A stretch of DNA of 64,000 bases from Flavimobilis massiliensis (GCF_900240335.1 NZ_LT964979.1:1674001-1738000), one strand, 5' to 3'; positions 11,562-20,182 are shown, numbered from the stretch's first letter. A program made the numbers and translations. The notes: a model not told the origin generated them from the sequence alone.

Positions 11562-11733
11562 CGCGTCGCTCTCCTTGTCGGGAGGTCGGTGCGGACCGTC
11601 GGTCCGGGGTCGGTCGTCGACGCCGCGCGGAGGTGCGCGGGTCGGGCGTGGGAGGGGCGTCCGGGCATGCCGGAAGCGTCGCGCAGGCCGCGGTGCGCGG
11701 CTGCCAGGGACGTCGTCGTCGCTGCGAGGGGTG

Positions 11734-13029
11734 TCATGCTGCTGGCCCCATCCGGGTGAGTCCCGCGATGACGCGGTCCATGAGGTCCCCGCCGCGCGGC
11801 TCATAGCCGTCGGAGAGCAGCTTCATGACGAACTTCATGAGCAGCGGCCGCGGCAGCCCGTACTTCGTGCAGAGGTGCATGATGTGCGGGTTCTCGATGA
11901 GCTTCACGAAGTACGTGCCGAGCCGGTAGTAGCCGCCGATGTCGTCCTTCATCACCTGCGCGTACCGCTGCAGCGCGCGCTCGCGCGCGGAGTCCGTCGG
12001 GCGCGTGAGGGCCTGGGCGACGGTGTCCGAGGCGACGCGTGCGGCCTGCATCGCATACGCGATGCCCTCGCCGTTGAAGGGCGAGACCATGCCGCCGGCG
12101 TCGCCGAGGAGCATGAGGCCGCGGTCGTAGAGCGGCGAGCGGTTGAAGGCCATGGGGAGCGCGGCGCCGCGCACGGAGCCGCGCTGCGACTCCTCGGTGA
12201 AGCCCCACTCGGCCGGGACGTTGGCCATCCAGCGCTGGAAGAGGTCCTTGTAATCAACCTTCGTCGCGGCGGCGCTCGAGGAGACGGAGCCGAGGCCGAC
12301 GTTGACCGTGCCGTCGCCGAGCGCGAAGATCCAGCCGTAGCCAGGCATGAGGTTCGACTCGCCGGGCCGGCCGTCCCACAGCTCGAGGTGCGACTCCATC
12401 CACGCGTCGTCGTGACGCGGGGACTCGAAGTACGTGCGGACCGCAACACCCATGGGGCGGTCGTTGCGCTTGGCGATGCCCATCGACGTCGCGAGCCTCG
12501 AGGAGACGCCGTCGGCCGCCATGACGACGGGCGCACGGAACGTGCGCTCCTCCCCCGTCCGGCGCCCGTCCGCGTCGAGGACGCGCGCGGTGACGCCGGC
12601 GATACGGCCCGTGCGCTCGTCGAGGAGCGGCTCGGTAACGCTCATGCCCTCGAGGATCGTCGCGCCCGACGTCCGCGCGTGCTCGACGAGCAGATGGTCG
12701 AACAACATGCGAGACCGGGCGAGGCCGTACGACGGGTAGGACGAGAGCTCGGGCCACGGGATCTCGATGCGGTGGCCGCCGCCGACGACGCGGAGGCCGA
12801 CGTTGCGGATCCAGCCGTCGGACTCATCGATGCTCACGCCCGCACGGACGAGCTCGGCGACCGCGCGAGGCGTGAGGCCGTCGCCGCAGATCTTGTCGCG
12901 CGGGAATCGCGCCTTGTCGACGACGACGACGTCAAGCCCGACGGACGCGAGGTAGTGCGCGGCAGTTGCCCCTGCAGGACCGGCACCGACGACGACGACG
13001 TCTGCGTCGTCGGAGTGGTTCGTCGCCAT
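11734..13029 (-). CDS. Geranylgeranyl reductase family FAD protein (probable menaquinone side-chain reductase)
   Basis: FAD-dependent oxidoreductase, 431 residues. The Rossmann motif VVVVGAGPAGATAAHYLAS is at the N-terminus; KICGDGLTPRAV and the C-terminal GDAGGMVSPFNGEGI segment are typical of geranylgeranyl reductases. Such proteins saturate isoprenoid double bonds; in mycobacteria the homologue MenJ hydrogenates one unit of menaquinone. Lying between menG and nuoA, a menaquinone-chain role is the best inference, though a lipid or carotenoid role is possible. Start ATG 13029 has AAGGA 8 nt upstream. The 197-bp leader holds a predicted promoter, a Rex-type dyad and an iron-box-like site. Confidence 0.85.
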   Translation of the reverse strand: MATNHSDDADVVVVGAGPAGATAAHYLASVGLDVVVVDKARFPRDKICGDGLTPRAVAELVRAGVSIDESDGWIRNVGLRVVGGGHRIEIPWPELSSYPSYGLARSRMLFDHLLVEHARTSGATILEGMSVTEPLLDERTGRIAGVTARVLDADGRRTGEERTFRAPVVMAADGVSSRLATSMGIAKRNDRPMGVAVRTYFESPRHDDAWMESHLELWDGRPGESNLMPGYGWIFALGDGTVNVGLGSVSSSAAATKVDYKDLFQRWMANVPAEWGFTEESQRGSVRGAALPMAFNRSPLYDRGLMLLGDAGGMVSPFNGEGIAYAMQAARVASDTVAQALTRPTDSARERALQRYAQVMKDDIGGYYRLGTYFVKLIENPHIMHLCTKYGLPRPLLMKFVMKLLSDGYEPRGGDLMDRVIAGLTRMGPAA

Positions 13030-13082
13030 CGCTGAATCCTTGTGGTGCGTGTCGGGAGGGGTGCTGCCCGGGTCGTGCAGAC

Positions 13083-13102
13083 CTTGTGCACGAAGGCACA
13101 AG
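13083..13102. promoter_or_regulatory. Candidate Rex operator
   Basis: The dyad CTTGTGC-N6-GCACAAG has the TTGTG-N8-CACAA geometry of known Rex sites. It lies just downstream of the predicted minus-strand -10 element (13113-13118), where a bound repressor would block initiation of the reductase-nuo block. Rex itself is encoded at 18018+30000, that is 48018-48644. Binding is an inference. Confidence 0.55.
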
Positions 13103-13112
13103 CGCCCTCGTC

Positions 13113-13141
13113 ATCCTAGTCTCACGGCAGGGGGATGTCTG
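13113..13141 (-). promoter_or_regulatory. Predicted promoter of the reductase-nuo block
   Basis: On the minus strand CAGACA (13136-13141) and TAGGAT (13113-13118) are separated by 17 bp, a good fit to actinobacterial housekeeping-sigma promoters. It would start transcripts near 13107, about 80 nt before the reductase ATG. No experimental support. Confidence 0.45.
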
Positions 13142-13160
13142 CCAAGGTAAGCCTCACCCC
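13142..13160. promoter_or_regulatory. DtxR/IdeR-like iron box
   Basis: The core AGGTAAGCCTCACC matches 13 of 14 positions of the iron-box core AGGTWAGSCTWACC. It abuts the predicted -35 element of the reductase-nuo promoter. The flanks fit less well, so this is suggestive only. Confidence 0.4.
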
Positions 13161-13226
13161 GTCAGCAAACACCAGGACCTAGGGCCTACGCCACCGGCGG
13201 GTGCCGGGAGAATGCGGGCGTCCAGG

Positions 13227-13928
13227 TCAGACGTCCGCCGGGCGCGTCGCGCGGTGCAGCGCGACGATGCCGCCCGACACGTTGCGATACGCGACCTTCC
13301 GCCACCCCGCCTCCTGCATGAGGTGAGCGAGCGCCACCTGGTCCGGCCACGACGTGATCGACTCTGCAAGGTACTCGTACGAGCCCGCGTCCTTCGTCAC
13401 GACGCCCGCGACCTTCGGCAGCGCCTTCATGAGGTACTCCTGGTACACAGTCCGGAACGGCGTCCACGTCGGCGACGAGAACTCGCACACGACGATCCGT
13501 CCGCCAGGACGCGTCACGCGCAGCATCTCGCGCAGCGCCCCGACCGTGTCGACGACGTTGCGCAGGCCGAACGAGATCGTCACCGCGTCGAACGACGCGT
13601 CAGCGAACGGCAGCCGCGTCGCGTCGCCCGCCGTGAACGAGAGGTCGGGACGCCGCGCCTTGCCCACCTGGAGCATGCCGATCGAGAAGTCGCACGGCAC
13701 GACGCGCACGCCCTCGTCCGCGAACGGCTCCGACGACGTACCCGTGCCCGCCGCGAGATCGAGGACCTTCTCACCCGGGGCCGCCCCGACCGCGTCGATC
13801 GTCAGGCGCCGCCAGCGGCGGTCCTGGCCGAGCGAGATGACGTCGTTCGTGAGGTCGTAACGACGAGCGATCCCGTCGAACATCGAGGCGACCTCACGGG
13901 GCTTCTTCTCCAGGCTTGCGCGCGACAT
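13227..13928 (-). CDS. menG: Demethylmenaquinone methyltransferase
   Basis: SAM-dependent methyltransferase (UbiE/MenG family) that methylates demethylmenaquinone in the last step of menaquinone synthesis. 233 residues. Visible: FDGIARRYDLTNDVISLGQDRRWRR, the SAM-binding loop VLDLAAGTGTSSEPF and the segment ISFGLRNVVD, both signatures of the family. There is no ribosome-binding site; instead TAGGCT (13935-13940) lies exactly 6 bp before the ATG, so the mRNA is probably leaderless. It is divergent from menF. Confidence 0.95.
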   Translation of the reverse strand: MSRASLEKKPREVASMFDGIARRYDLTNDVISLGQDRRWRRLTIDAVGAAPGEKVLDLAAGTGTSSEPFADEGVRVVPCDFSIGMLQVGKARRPDLSFTAGDATRLPFADASFDAVTISFGLRNVVDTVGALREMLRVTRPGGRIVVCEFSSPTWTPFRTVYQEYLMKALPKVAGVVTKDAGSYEYLAESITSWPDQVALAHLMQEAGWRKVAYRNVSGGIVALHRATRPADV

Positions 13929-14019
13929 GCCCCCAGCCTAGCGAGCGGGACGGGCACGTCCGCCCCTCGTCACGCGGCCTGTCCTGGCCGACGGCCCCGG
14001 AGACGTACTCTGGACGGCG

Positions 14020-15333
14020 ATGAACGCCAACCAGCCGACGCCCGTGGCGCACGTCCCCGCAGGACGCGTCGTCGCCCGGACGACCCCCCTCGACCTGCCC
14101 GACGCAGCGACCGACCCGGGGGCCCTCCTGGACCTCCTGCCCGCCGACTCCCCGCTCTCGTGGGTGCGACGCGGCGACGGCATCGTCGCGTGGGGCGAGC
14201 TCGCCCGCATCGAGGTCGGCGGAGACGGCCAGTTCGCGCACGCCGAGCAGGCCTGGACACGGCTCCTGCGCACGATGACCGTCCACGACGACGTCCGCGC
14301 TCCCGGCACCGGTCCCGTCGCGTTCGGCTCGTTCTCGTTCGACCCCGCCTCCCCGGCCGGCGGCACGCTCGTCGTGCCCCGCGTCGTCGTCGGCCGTCGC
14401 GGCCCCCTCGCGTGGGTGACGACGCTCGCCGAGGAGGACGACGACGCTCCGCGACCGACGCTCGCCGAGCTCCTGCGCGTCGGCGCCGCGCCCGTGACGT
14501 CCCCCGGCCCCGTCACCTACACGGACGGTTCCCTCACCCCCGAGGCGTGGCTCGACGTCGTCGCCGACGCCGTCGCCCGCATCCGCGACGGAGCCGTCGA
14601 CAAGGTCGTCCTCGCACGTGACGTCCGTGCCCGCACCACGCGCCCCGTCGATCCCCGCCATCTGCTCGCGCGGCTCGCCGAGCGGTTCGCCGGCTGCTGG
14701 ACCTTCTCCGTCGACGGGCTCGTCGGCGCGACCCCCGAGCTCCTCGTGCGCTCCGAGAAGGGCCTCGTCATCTCACGCGTCCTCGCCGGCACCGTCCGCC
14801 GCACGGGCGACGACGACGCCGACCTCGCACGCGCCGCGCACCTCTCGCACTCCTCGAAGGACCTCGAGGAGCACGAGTACGCAGTGAGCTCCGTCGCGCA
14901 GGCCCTCACCCCCTTCTGCACGTCGACGAACGTCCCCGAGACGCCCTTCGTCCTCCACCTGCCGAACGTCCTCCACCTCGCGACCGACGTCACGGGCGTC
15001 CTCGCGCCGCCCGGGGCCTCGAGCCTCGCGCTCGCCGACGCCCTCGCTCCGACGGCCGCCGTGTGCGGCACGCCCACGGCCGTCGCGCGCGACCTCATCC
15101 GCGAGATCGAGCACCTCGACCGCGCCCGCTACGCGGGCGCGGTCGGGTGGCTTGGCGCGGACGGCGACGGCGAGTGGGGTATCGGGCTCCGCTCCGCCGA
15201 GCTCGACCCCGAGGATCCCCACGAGCTGCGGCTCTTCGCGGGCTGCGGCATCGTTGCCGCGTCCGTCCCGGACGATGAGCTCGCCGAGACCGAGGCGAAG
15301 CTCGAGCCCATGCGCTACGCCCTCGGCGGCTGA
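14020..15333 (+). CDS. menF: Isochorismate synthase
   Basis: Chorismate-utilising enzyme making isochorismate, the first committed step of menaquinone synthesis. 437 residues. The C-terminal chorismate-binding domain shows KVVLARDV, FAGCWTFSVDGLVGATPELLVR, VLAGTVRRTG, PTAAVCGTPT and GCGIVAASVPDDELAETEAKL. The N-terminal 150 residues are more variable. TACTCT at 14006-14011 may be the -10 element, 8 bp before the ATG. An entC-type role for a siderophore is possible, but its neighbours (menG upstream, menD and menC downstream) argue for menaquinone. Confidence 0.92.
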   Translation: MNANQPTPVAHVPAGRVVARTTPLDLPDAATDPGALLDLLPADSPLSWVRRGDGIVAWGELARIEVGGDGQFAHAEQAWTRLLRTMTVHDDVRAPGTGPVAFGSFSFDPASPAGGTLVVPRVVVGRRGPLAWVTTLAEEDDDAPRPTLAELLRVGAAPVTSPGPVTYTDGSLTPEAWLDVVADAVARIRDGAVDKVVLARDVRARTTRPVDPRHLLARLAERFAGCWTFSVDGLVGATPELLVRSEKGLVISRVLAGTVRRTGDDDADLARAAHLSHSSKDLEEHEYAVSSVAQALTPFCTSTNVPETPFVLHLPNVLHLATDVTGVLAPPGASSLALADALAPTAAVCGTPTAVARDLIREIEHLDRARYAGAVGWLGADGDGEWGIGLRSAELDPEDPHELRLFAGCGIVAASVPDDELAETEAKLEPMRYALGG

Positions 15334-15350
15334 GACAGCACGACGTGCAT

Positions 15351-15381
15351 CGGGCCGGGTCCCTTGCGGGGACCCGGCCCG
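15351..15381. terminator. Hairpin terminator after menF
   Basis: Perfect 13-bp stem (CGGGCCGGGTCCC and its complement) with a 5-nt loop, 18 bp after the menF stop. No U-tract follows, which is usual for high-GC actinobacterial terminators. Confidence 0.7.
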
Positions 15382-15420
15382 ACGGGCGTCCGGACAGGAT
15401 CCGGGTCCGCAGACAGAGGG

Positions 15421-15453
15421 AGGGCCGAGGCGTCAGGGAATCGCCTCGGCCCT
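15421..15453. terminator. Second hairpin between convergent menF and htrA
   Basis: Perfect 12-bp stem AGGGCCGAGGCG/CGCCTCGGCCCT with a 9-nt loop. Sits between convergent genes and could stop transcripts from either side. Confidence 0.55.
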
Positions 15454-15493
15454 CCGGCGGCGTCATCGGCAGGGGGACCGACTCGCCGCGGCT

Positions 15494-15520
15494 CCGACGG
15501 CGTCAGGGATACACCGTCGG
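15494..15520. terminator. Third hairpin near the htrA 3' end
   Basis: 7-bp stem CCGACGG/CCGTCGG with a 13-nt loop. The left stem end and loop share the sequence GGCGTCAGGGA with the hairpin at 15421-15453. Probably the first hairpin met by transcripts leaving htrA. Confidence 0.4.
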
Positions 15521-15575
15521 GCGAGTGCCGCGGTGCCCGACAGGGGGCGGGACCGCGACCTGTTCCTAATCTAGA

Positions 15576-17132
15576 TCAGAGGTTCTCCTGGAGCCACTGG
15601 AAGAACTCGTCCTGGGTCATATCCCCCGGGAAGGTGTTCCCGGAGTCGTTCCCAGGGCGGCTCGGACGCTGCTCATCAGGGGTGGTGCTGCCGTCGTCGC
15701 CGGGCGTCGCGGCGGTGTCCTGGCGCGCCGTGAGCGTCACCGTGAGGTCCTTCGCCGCGCCGTGACGCACGACCGTGAGGACCGCCCGGTCACCCTCGAC
15801 ACGCTCACGCACGGCCGCGGTGAGGTACTCGGCCCCGCTCACGGCTTTGCCGTCGATCGCGACGATGACGTCGCCCTCGACGACGCCGCCCTCGGCGGCC
15901 GCCGAGCCCGAGGTCACCTCGACGACCTGCGCGCCACGACGCGTCGTTCCGTCCGCGGTCGCGGTGCCGTCACGGAGCGACACCCCGAGGAACGCGTGCT
16001 CGGCCGTGCCGTTCGCGATGAGCTGGTCGCCGATCGACCGCGCGAGGTTCGCGGGGATCGCGAATCCAAGCCCGATCGAGCCCGACTGGCCCGATCCGCT
16101 CGACAGCGTCGCGATCGACGACGTGATGCCGATGACCTGCCCCTCCGCGTTGAACAACGGGCCGCCCGAGTTGCCGGGGTTGATCGCCGCGTCGATCTGG
16201 ATCGCGTTCGTCACGGCAGTCGACTCCTGCGTGCCGTCGGACGTCGACACCGGACGGTCGACGGCCGAGACGATGCCGGTCGTCACCGTGTTGGCGAGCC
16301 CGAGCGGGTTGCCGACCGCCATGACCGCGTTGCCGACGACGACCTTCGTCGAGTCGGCGAGCGTCGCGGCGGCGAGGTCGCTCGGCGGGTCGACGAGCTT
16401 GACGACCGCGAGGTCCGTCGAGGCGTCGAGACCGACGATCTTCGCGTCGAGGAGCCGTCCGTCGCTCAGCTGGACCGTCACCGTGTCGTCCTTCGCGCCC
16501 GCGACGACGTGGTTGTTCGTGAGGATGTGGCCCGCCGTGTCGATGATGACGCCCGAGCCCTGGGACTCCCCCTTCTGCGAGACGACGTCGATCGCGACGA
16601 CGGTCGGGGCGACGCGCGCGGCGACCGCCTCCCAGCTGGCTGGCGCGACCGCGTCGACGCTGATCGTCGAGTTCGTGCCGAGACCGTTGACGGTCGTCGA
16701 CGAGCCGGCGGACGCCGCGGGCGGGTCCACGAGCTGCGACGTGACGTAGGCCGCGCCGCCACCGACGACGAGAGCCGTAGCCGCGGCCGTCGCGACGACG
16801 GCGGGCCAGGTGCGGGACCTGCGCGGTGCCGGTCTCTTATAAACATCCCCGAGCCCACGACAGCGAAACAGAACCTGTATGTCGTCTTCCTCTTGGAAAC
16901 AAAAAGACCAGAGAGGCACTCGTCTGCCGTCTTCTGNCTGCGGGGGCGCCGTCGGCTGCGGGGCCGGGGGCACGGGCCCGGGCAGGGGCGCGTCCGGGGC
17001 CGCGAAGGTGTTCGGCTGCGGAGCGGCCTGCTGCGGCGCTCCGTGCTGCTGGGCGTCGGTGGTCCCGGGGCGTCCCTCGGGGGTGGGCTCGCCCCCGGCT
17101 GCGGGGATCGGCTGCGTGGTGTTCTCGTCCAT
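15576..17132 (-). CDS. Membrane-anchored HtrA/DegP-type serine protease with PDZ domain (sequence corrupted near the N-terminus)
   Basis: Trypsin-fold surface protease for envelope quality control. In the 518-residue translation: Pro/Gln-rich cytoplasmic head (1-65), about 35 artefact residues (66-100), one transmembrane helix (about 110-130), protease domain with His208 (TNNHVV), Asp240 (STDLAVV) and Ser322 (NPGNSGGPL), and a PDZ domain from about 375. Residues 66-100 come from adapter sequence and contain GDVYKR, a known Nextera contamination peptide; true protein is probably about 480 residues. The start is ATG 17132 behind AAGGAGGT. It stays in frame across the artefact, perhaps only by chance. 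Confidence 0.9.
   Translation of the reverse strand: MDENTTQPIPAAGGEPTPEGRPGTTDAQQHGAPQQAAPQPNTFAAPDAPLPGPVPPAPQPTAPPQXEDGRRVPLWSFCFQEEDDIQVLFRCRGLGDVYKRPAPRRSRTWPAVVATAAATALVVGGGAAYVTSQLVDPPAASAGSSTTVNGLGTNSTISVDAVAPASWEAVAARVAPTVVAIDVVSQKGESQGSGVIIDTAGHILTNNHVVAGAKDDTVTVQLSDGRLLDAKIVGLDASTDLAVVKLVDPPSDLAAATLADSTKVVVGNAVMAVGNPLGLANTVTTGIVSAVDRPVSTSDGTQESTAVTNAIQIDAAINPGNSGGPLFNAEGQVIGITSSIATLSSGSGQSGSIGLGFAIPANLARSIGDQLIANGTAEHAFLGVSLRDGTATADGTTRRGAQVVEVTSGSAAAEGGVVEGDVIVAIDGKAVSGAEYLTAAVRERVEGDRAVLTVVRHGAAKDLTVTLTARQDTAATPGDDGSTTPDEQRPSRPGNDSGNTFPGDMTQDEFFQWLQENL
16832..16938. other. Illumina/Nextera adapter read-through artefact containing an N
   Basis: Begins with GTCTCTTATAAACATCCCC-type sequence (near-match to the transposase end), continues with CGAGCCCACGA, then two degraded copies of the flow-cell adapter core (TGTCGTCTTCC near 16890 and TGCCGTCTTCTG near 16926) separated by an A-rich run, and ends at an N (16937). 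Base composition is far lower in GC than either flank. It is library sequence, not genome. Confidence 0.95.
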
Positions 17133-17291
17133 GGTGGACCTCCTTCAACGCCTTCAGTCGACCATCCGACCCTGAGCGCACGCATCGACGACCCTGAGAG
17201 TTCTCTGGGAGTTCCGCGCACGCCCTCGCCCCGAGACAGCGGTGAGGCGTCGGGACACGGGTCGGTCGAGCCCTGTCCCGACCCGGAACCC

Positions 17292-19169
17292 CTATCTCGC
17301 GGAGGAAGGGGTGAGGCGTGCGTCGAGGGCGTCCGAGATCGCCGACGCGCGTGCGCGGCGGTCTGCCCGGTCCACGCGCACCTCGACGACGCACGTGCCA
17401 CGCCCCGGCGACGCGAGCGCCGACCGCAACGCGTCAGCATCCTCGACGACGACGTGCGGGACGCCGTGCGCCGCGCACAGCGCCCCCAGGTCGACGTCGT
17501 GCGGCGTGCCGAACACACGCTCGACCGCCGCCGCACGCGCCGGTGCCGCCTCCGCGAGCGCACCGTGCTCGAGCCCCGTGAAGATCGAGCCGCCCGCATC
17601 GTTGACGACGACGATCTGCAGCTGCGGGCGCCCCTCCCCGCGCGCTGCCGCCAGCCCGCCCGCCCCGTGGAGGAACGTGAGGTCTCCGACGAGCGCCCGG
17701 ACGGTCTGCCCCTCAATCCCGCTGAGCCCCGGCCGGGAGAGAGCAAGCGCCGTCCCCACCGCCGTCGCGAGCAGCCCGTCGATGCCCGCGACACCGCGGT
17801 TGGCGACGACGCGCGGCGGCGTGACCCACCGGTGGACAAGATCGAGGTCCCGCACCGGGTTCGACGAGCCGACGACGAGGACGTCGGCCGGCACGAGCGC
17901 GTCCGCGAGGACCCGCACGGCCCCCTCCGCGGTGAGCGCGCCGACCGGGCCGGTCGTCGCCGTGGCGTCGGCAACCCGTGCACCCCGGGGCCCGTCCTCG
18001 GCCGTGCCCAGCCCGAGCACGTCGTCGATCGCCGCGGCGGCGGCGGCGCCGGCCGCGCGCCACGCGTCCCGCCACCGGTCGCGGCGCACCGTGCGCAGGC
18101 CGTCGCCGAGCATGTCGTCGGGCAGGAACCAGCCGAGCGGGACCTCCGGCAGCACCGCGCCCGCGCCGCGCGGCGCGTCGGCCCACGGCGCCCCCTGCGG
18201 GGCGACGACGACGACGTCGACATCCTCGCGGGCGACGAGCCGCTGGACCGGGCGCGAGAGCGTCGGCCGACCCACGACGACGACGCGACGCACGTCGGCT
18301 GTGAGCGGCGAGGCCGCGAGGACGTGCGCGTGCGCGGGGACGAGCATCGGGCCGCCCGCCGACGGTGTCACGCACTCCGCGAGCAACGGCCAGCCGCGCG
18401 CCTCGGCGAGCGCGCGCGCCTCACCGCGGTCGCTGTCGCCCGCGACGACGAGCGTCCCGCCGTCCGTGAGCTCGCCCGCCGTCCACGGGCTCACCTCGAG
18501 CGGACGCGCCGTGGGCGCCGACACGCGAGGCGGCCGGACGTCAGGCCACGGCGCGGCATCGTCCGCCCCCGGCACGAGCGGGTCACGGAACGCGAGGTTG
18601 AGCTGGACCGGCCCCGGGAAGCCCGAACGCGTGCCCGACGCAGCGTCGACCGCGCGCGCCGCGAGGTGCACGAGGTCACGCTCCTCCCCTTGCCGCCCGT
18701 CCGGAGCGGGGACGTCAACCGCAAGACGCACCGCGCCCCCGAAGATCCCCGGCTGGTCGATCGTCTGGCTTGCGCCCGTGCCGCGCAGCTCGTGCGGCCG
18801 GTCGGCCGTGAGCAGGAGCAGCGGCAGCCCCGCGTGGTGGGCCTCGAGCACCGCCGGGTGGAGGTTCGCGACCGCCGTGCCCGACGTCGTGACGACCACG
18901 ACAGGAGCGACGCCGCGGTGCCCGGCACCGCCGGGAGCCCCGGGGCCCCGGCCGAGCGCGGCACCGCGCACGAGCCCGACCGCCGTGAACGCCGCCTCAC
19001 GCTCGTCGACGCGCACCGTGAGCTCGAGCAGCCCCGCCTCCGCGGCCTCGGCCGCCGCGTACGCGAGAGGCGCCGAGCGCGACCCGGGCGCGAGGACCAC
19101 CTCGCGCACCCCGAGGCGCACGAGCGCGGCAAGCAGGGTCCGGGCGGCGGAGTACGACGGGGACGTCAC
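17292..19169 (-). CDS. menD: 2-succinyl-5-enolpyruvyl-6-hydroxy-3-cyclohexene-1-carboxylate synthase
   Basis: Thiamin-diphosphate enzyme joining isochorismate and 2-oxoglutarate. 625 residues from GTG 19169. The N-terminal domain has VLAPGSRSAPLAYA and VDEREAAFTAVG (TPP-activating Glu), then VVTTSGTAVANLHPAV; the C-terminal domain has GDLTFLHGAGGL and VVNDAGGSIFTGLEHG for TPP and metal binding. It follows menC by 7 bp on the same strand. The frame extends upstream into menC, but that part is shadow. Unlike in many bacteria menF is not adjacent: htrA intervenes. Confidence 0.95.
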   Translation of the reverse strand: MTSPSYSAARTLLAALVRLGVREVVLAPGSRSAPLAYAAAEAAEAGLLELTVRVDEREAAFTAVGLVRGAALGRGPGAPGGAGHRGVAPVVVVTTSGTAVANLHPAVLEAHHAGLPLLLLTADRPHELRGTGASQTIDQPGIFGGAVRLAVDVPAPDGRQGEERDLVHLAARAVDAASGTRSGFPGPVQLNLAFRDPLVPGADDAAPWPDVRPPRVSAPTARPLEVSPWTAGELTDGGTLVVAGDSDRGEARALAEARGWPLLAECVTPSAGGPMLVPAHAHVLAASPLTADVRRVVVVGRPTLSRPVQRLVAREDVDVVVVAPQGAPWADAPRGAGAVLPEVPLGWFLPDDMLGDGLRTVRRDRWRDAWRAAGAAAAAAIDDVLGLGTAEDGPRGARVADATATTGPVGALTAEGAVRVLADALVPADVLVVGSSNPVRDLDLVHRWVTPPRVVANRGVAGIDGLLATAVGTALALSRPGLSGIEGQTVRALVGDLTFLHGAGGLAAARGEGRPQLQIVVVNDAGGSIFTGLEHGALAEAAPARAAAVERVFGTPHDVDLGALCAAHGVPHVVVEDADALRSALASPGRGTCVVEVRVDRADRRARASAISDALDARLTPSSAR

Positions 19170-19176
19170 CGGCCCA

Positions 19177-20142
19177 TCATCCCAGGACGTCGGCGAGGTC
19201 CTCGCCGAGCACCGCCGCGCACCGCTCAAGGCGCTCGCGCCACCGCGCGGCGACGTCGTCGGACGCGGCCGTGCGCGCGAGCGCGGCCGGCGCGACGACC
19301 GGACGACGCACGCCGATCGCGCCGCCGACCGGGAGCAGCGGACGCACGACCGTGTCGTCCGTGAGCAGGTGCGCCGTCGCGAGCCCGCACGCGAACGGGA
19401 GCTCCGGCAGCGAGGCTGCGAGCGCGATGCCCTGCGCCAGACCGACCGACGACTCGAGCGCCGACGACACGACGACGGGCAGACCGACGTCCTCGGCGAG
19501 CCGCAGGCACGCGCGCACCCCGCCGAGCGGCTGCACCTTGAGGACGACGACGTCCGCGGCCTCGCGCCGCACGACCTCGAACGGATCCTCCGCGCGGCGG
19601 ATCGACTCGTCGGCCGCGACGAGCACGTCCGTCCGGCGGCGGACGGCGGCGAGATCCTCGACGCTCGCGCACGGCTGCTCGACGTACTCGAGCCCTCCCG
19701 CCGCCCGGTCGAGCACCGCGAGACGCGCGAGCGCCGTCGTGACGTCCCAGCCGCCGTTCGCGTCGATCCGGATGCGTCCGGCAGGGCCGAGCGCGTCCCG
19801 CACGGCCTCGAGCCGCTCAACCTCCTGCGCCTCCGACTGCCCCGGCTCGGCGACCTTGACCTTCGCGGTGGTGCAGCCGCCCGACGCCCGCACGATCGCG
19901 TGCGCGCGGGGCCCGTCGACCGCGGGCACCGTGACGTTGACGGGGATGCGGTCGCGCACGGCCGGCGGATGCCCCTCGCGCGCGGCCTCGAGGGCCGCGC
20001 GCAGCCAGGCGGCCGACTCGACGTCGTCGTAGTCGGCGAACGGCGAGAACTCAGCCCACCCGGCGGGCCCGCGCAGGAGCACGCCCTCGCGCACCTCGAT
20101 GCGTCGGAAGCGGGTCGTCAGCGGGATCGAGAAGACGTGCAT
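19177..20142 (-). CDS. menC: o-Succinylbenzoate synthase
   Basis: Enolase-superfamily dehydratase that makes o-succinylbenzoate, the step after MenD and MenH. 321 residues. Catalytic Lys in TAKVKV (about residue 93-98), metal ligands in RIDANGGW, EQP and VAADESIR, and the second Lys in DVVVLKVQPLGG. ATG 20142 has no ribosome-binding site, but TAGGGT (20149-20154) lies 6 bp upstream, so the transcript is probably leaderless and runs on into menD. Confidence 0.94.
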   Translation of the reverse strand: MHVFSIPLTTRFRRIEVREGVLLRGPAGWAEFSPFADYDDVESAAWLRAALEAAREGHPPAVRDRIPVNVTVPAVDGPRAHAIVRASGGCTTAKVKVAEPGQSEAQEVERLEAVRDALGPAGRIRIDANGGWDVTTALARLAVLDRAAGGLEYVEQPCASVEDLAAVRRRTDVLVAADESIRRAEDPFEVVRREAADVVVLKVQPLGGVRACLRLAEDVGLPVVVSSALESSVGLAQGIALAASLPELPFACGLATAHLLTDDTVVRPLLPVGGAIGVRRPVVAPAALARTAASDDVAARWRERLERCAAVLGEDLADVLG

Positions 20143-20182
20143 CGCCCCACCCTAGCGAGGGGCCGCGCCCCGGGCGGAGGGC

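Noticed and set aside
16832..16938. A novel HtrA cytoplasmic domain
   Set aside because: The sequence matches Illumina adapter parts and is flanked by an N.
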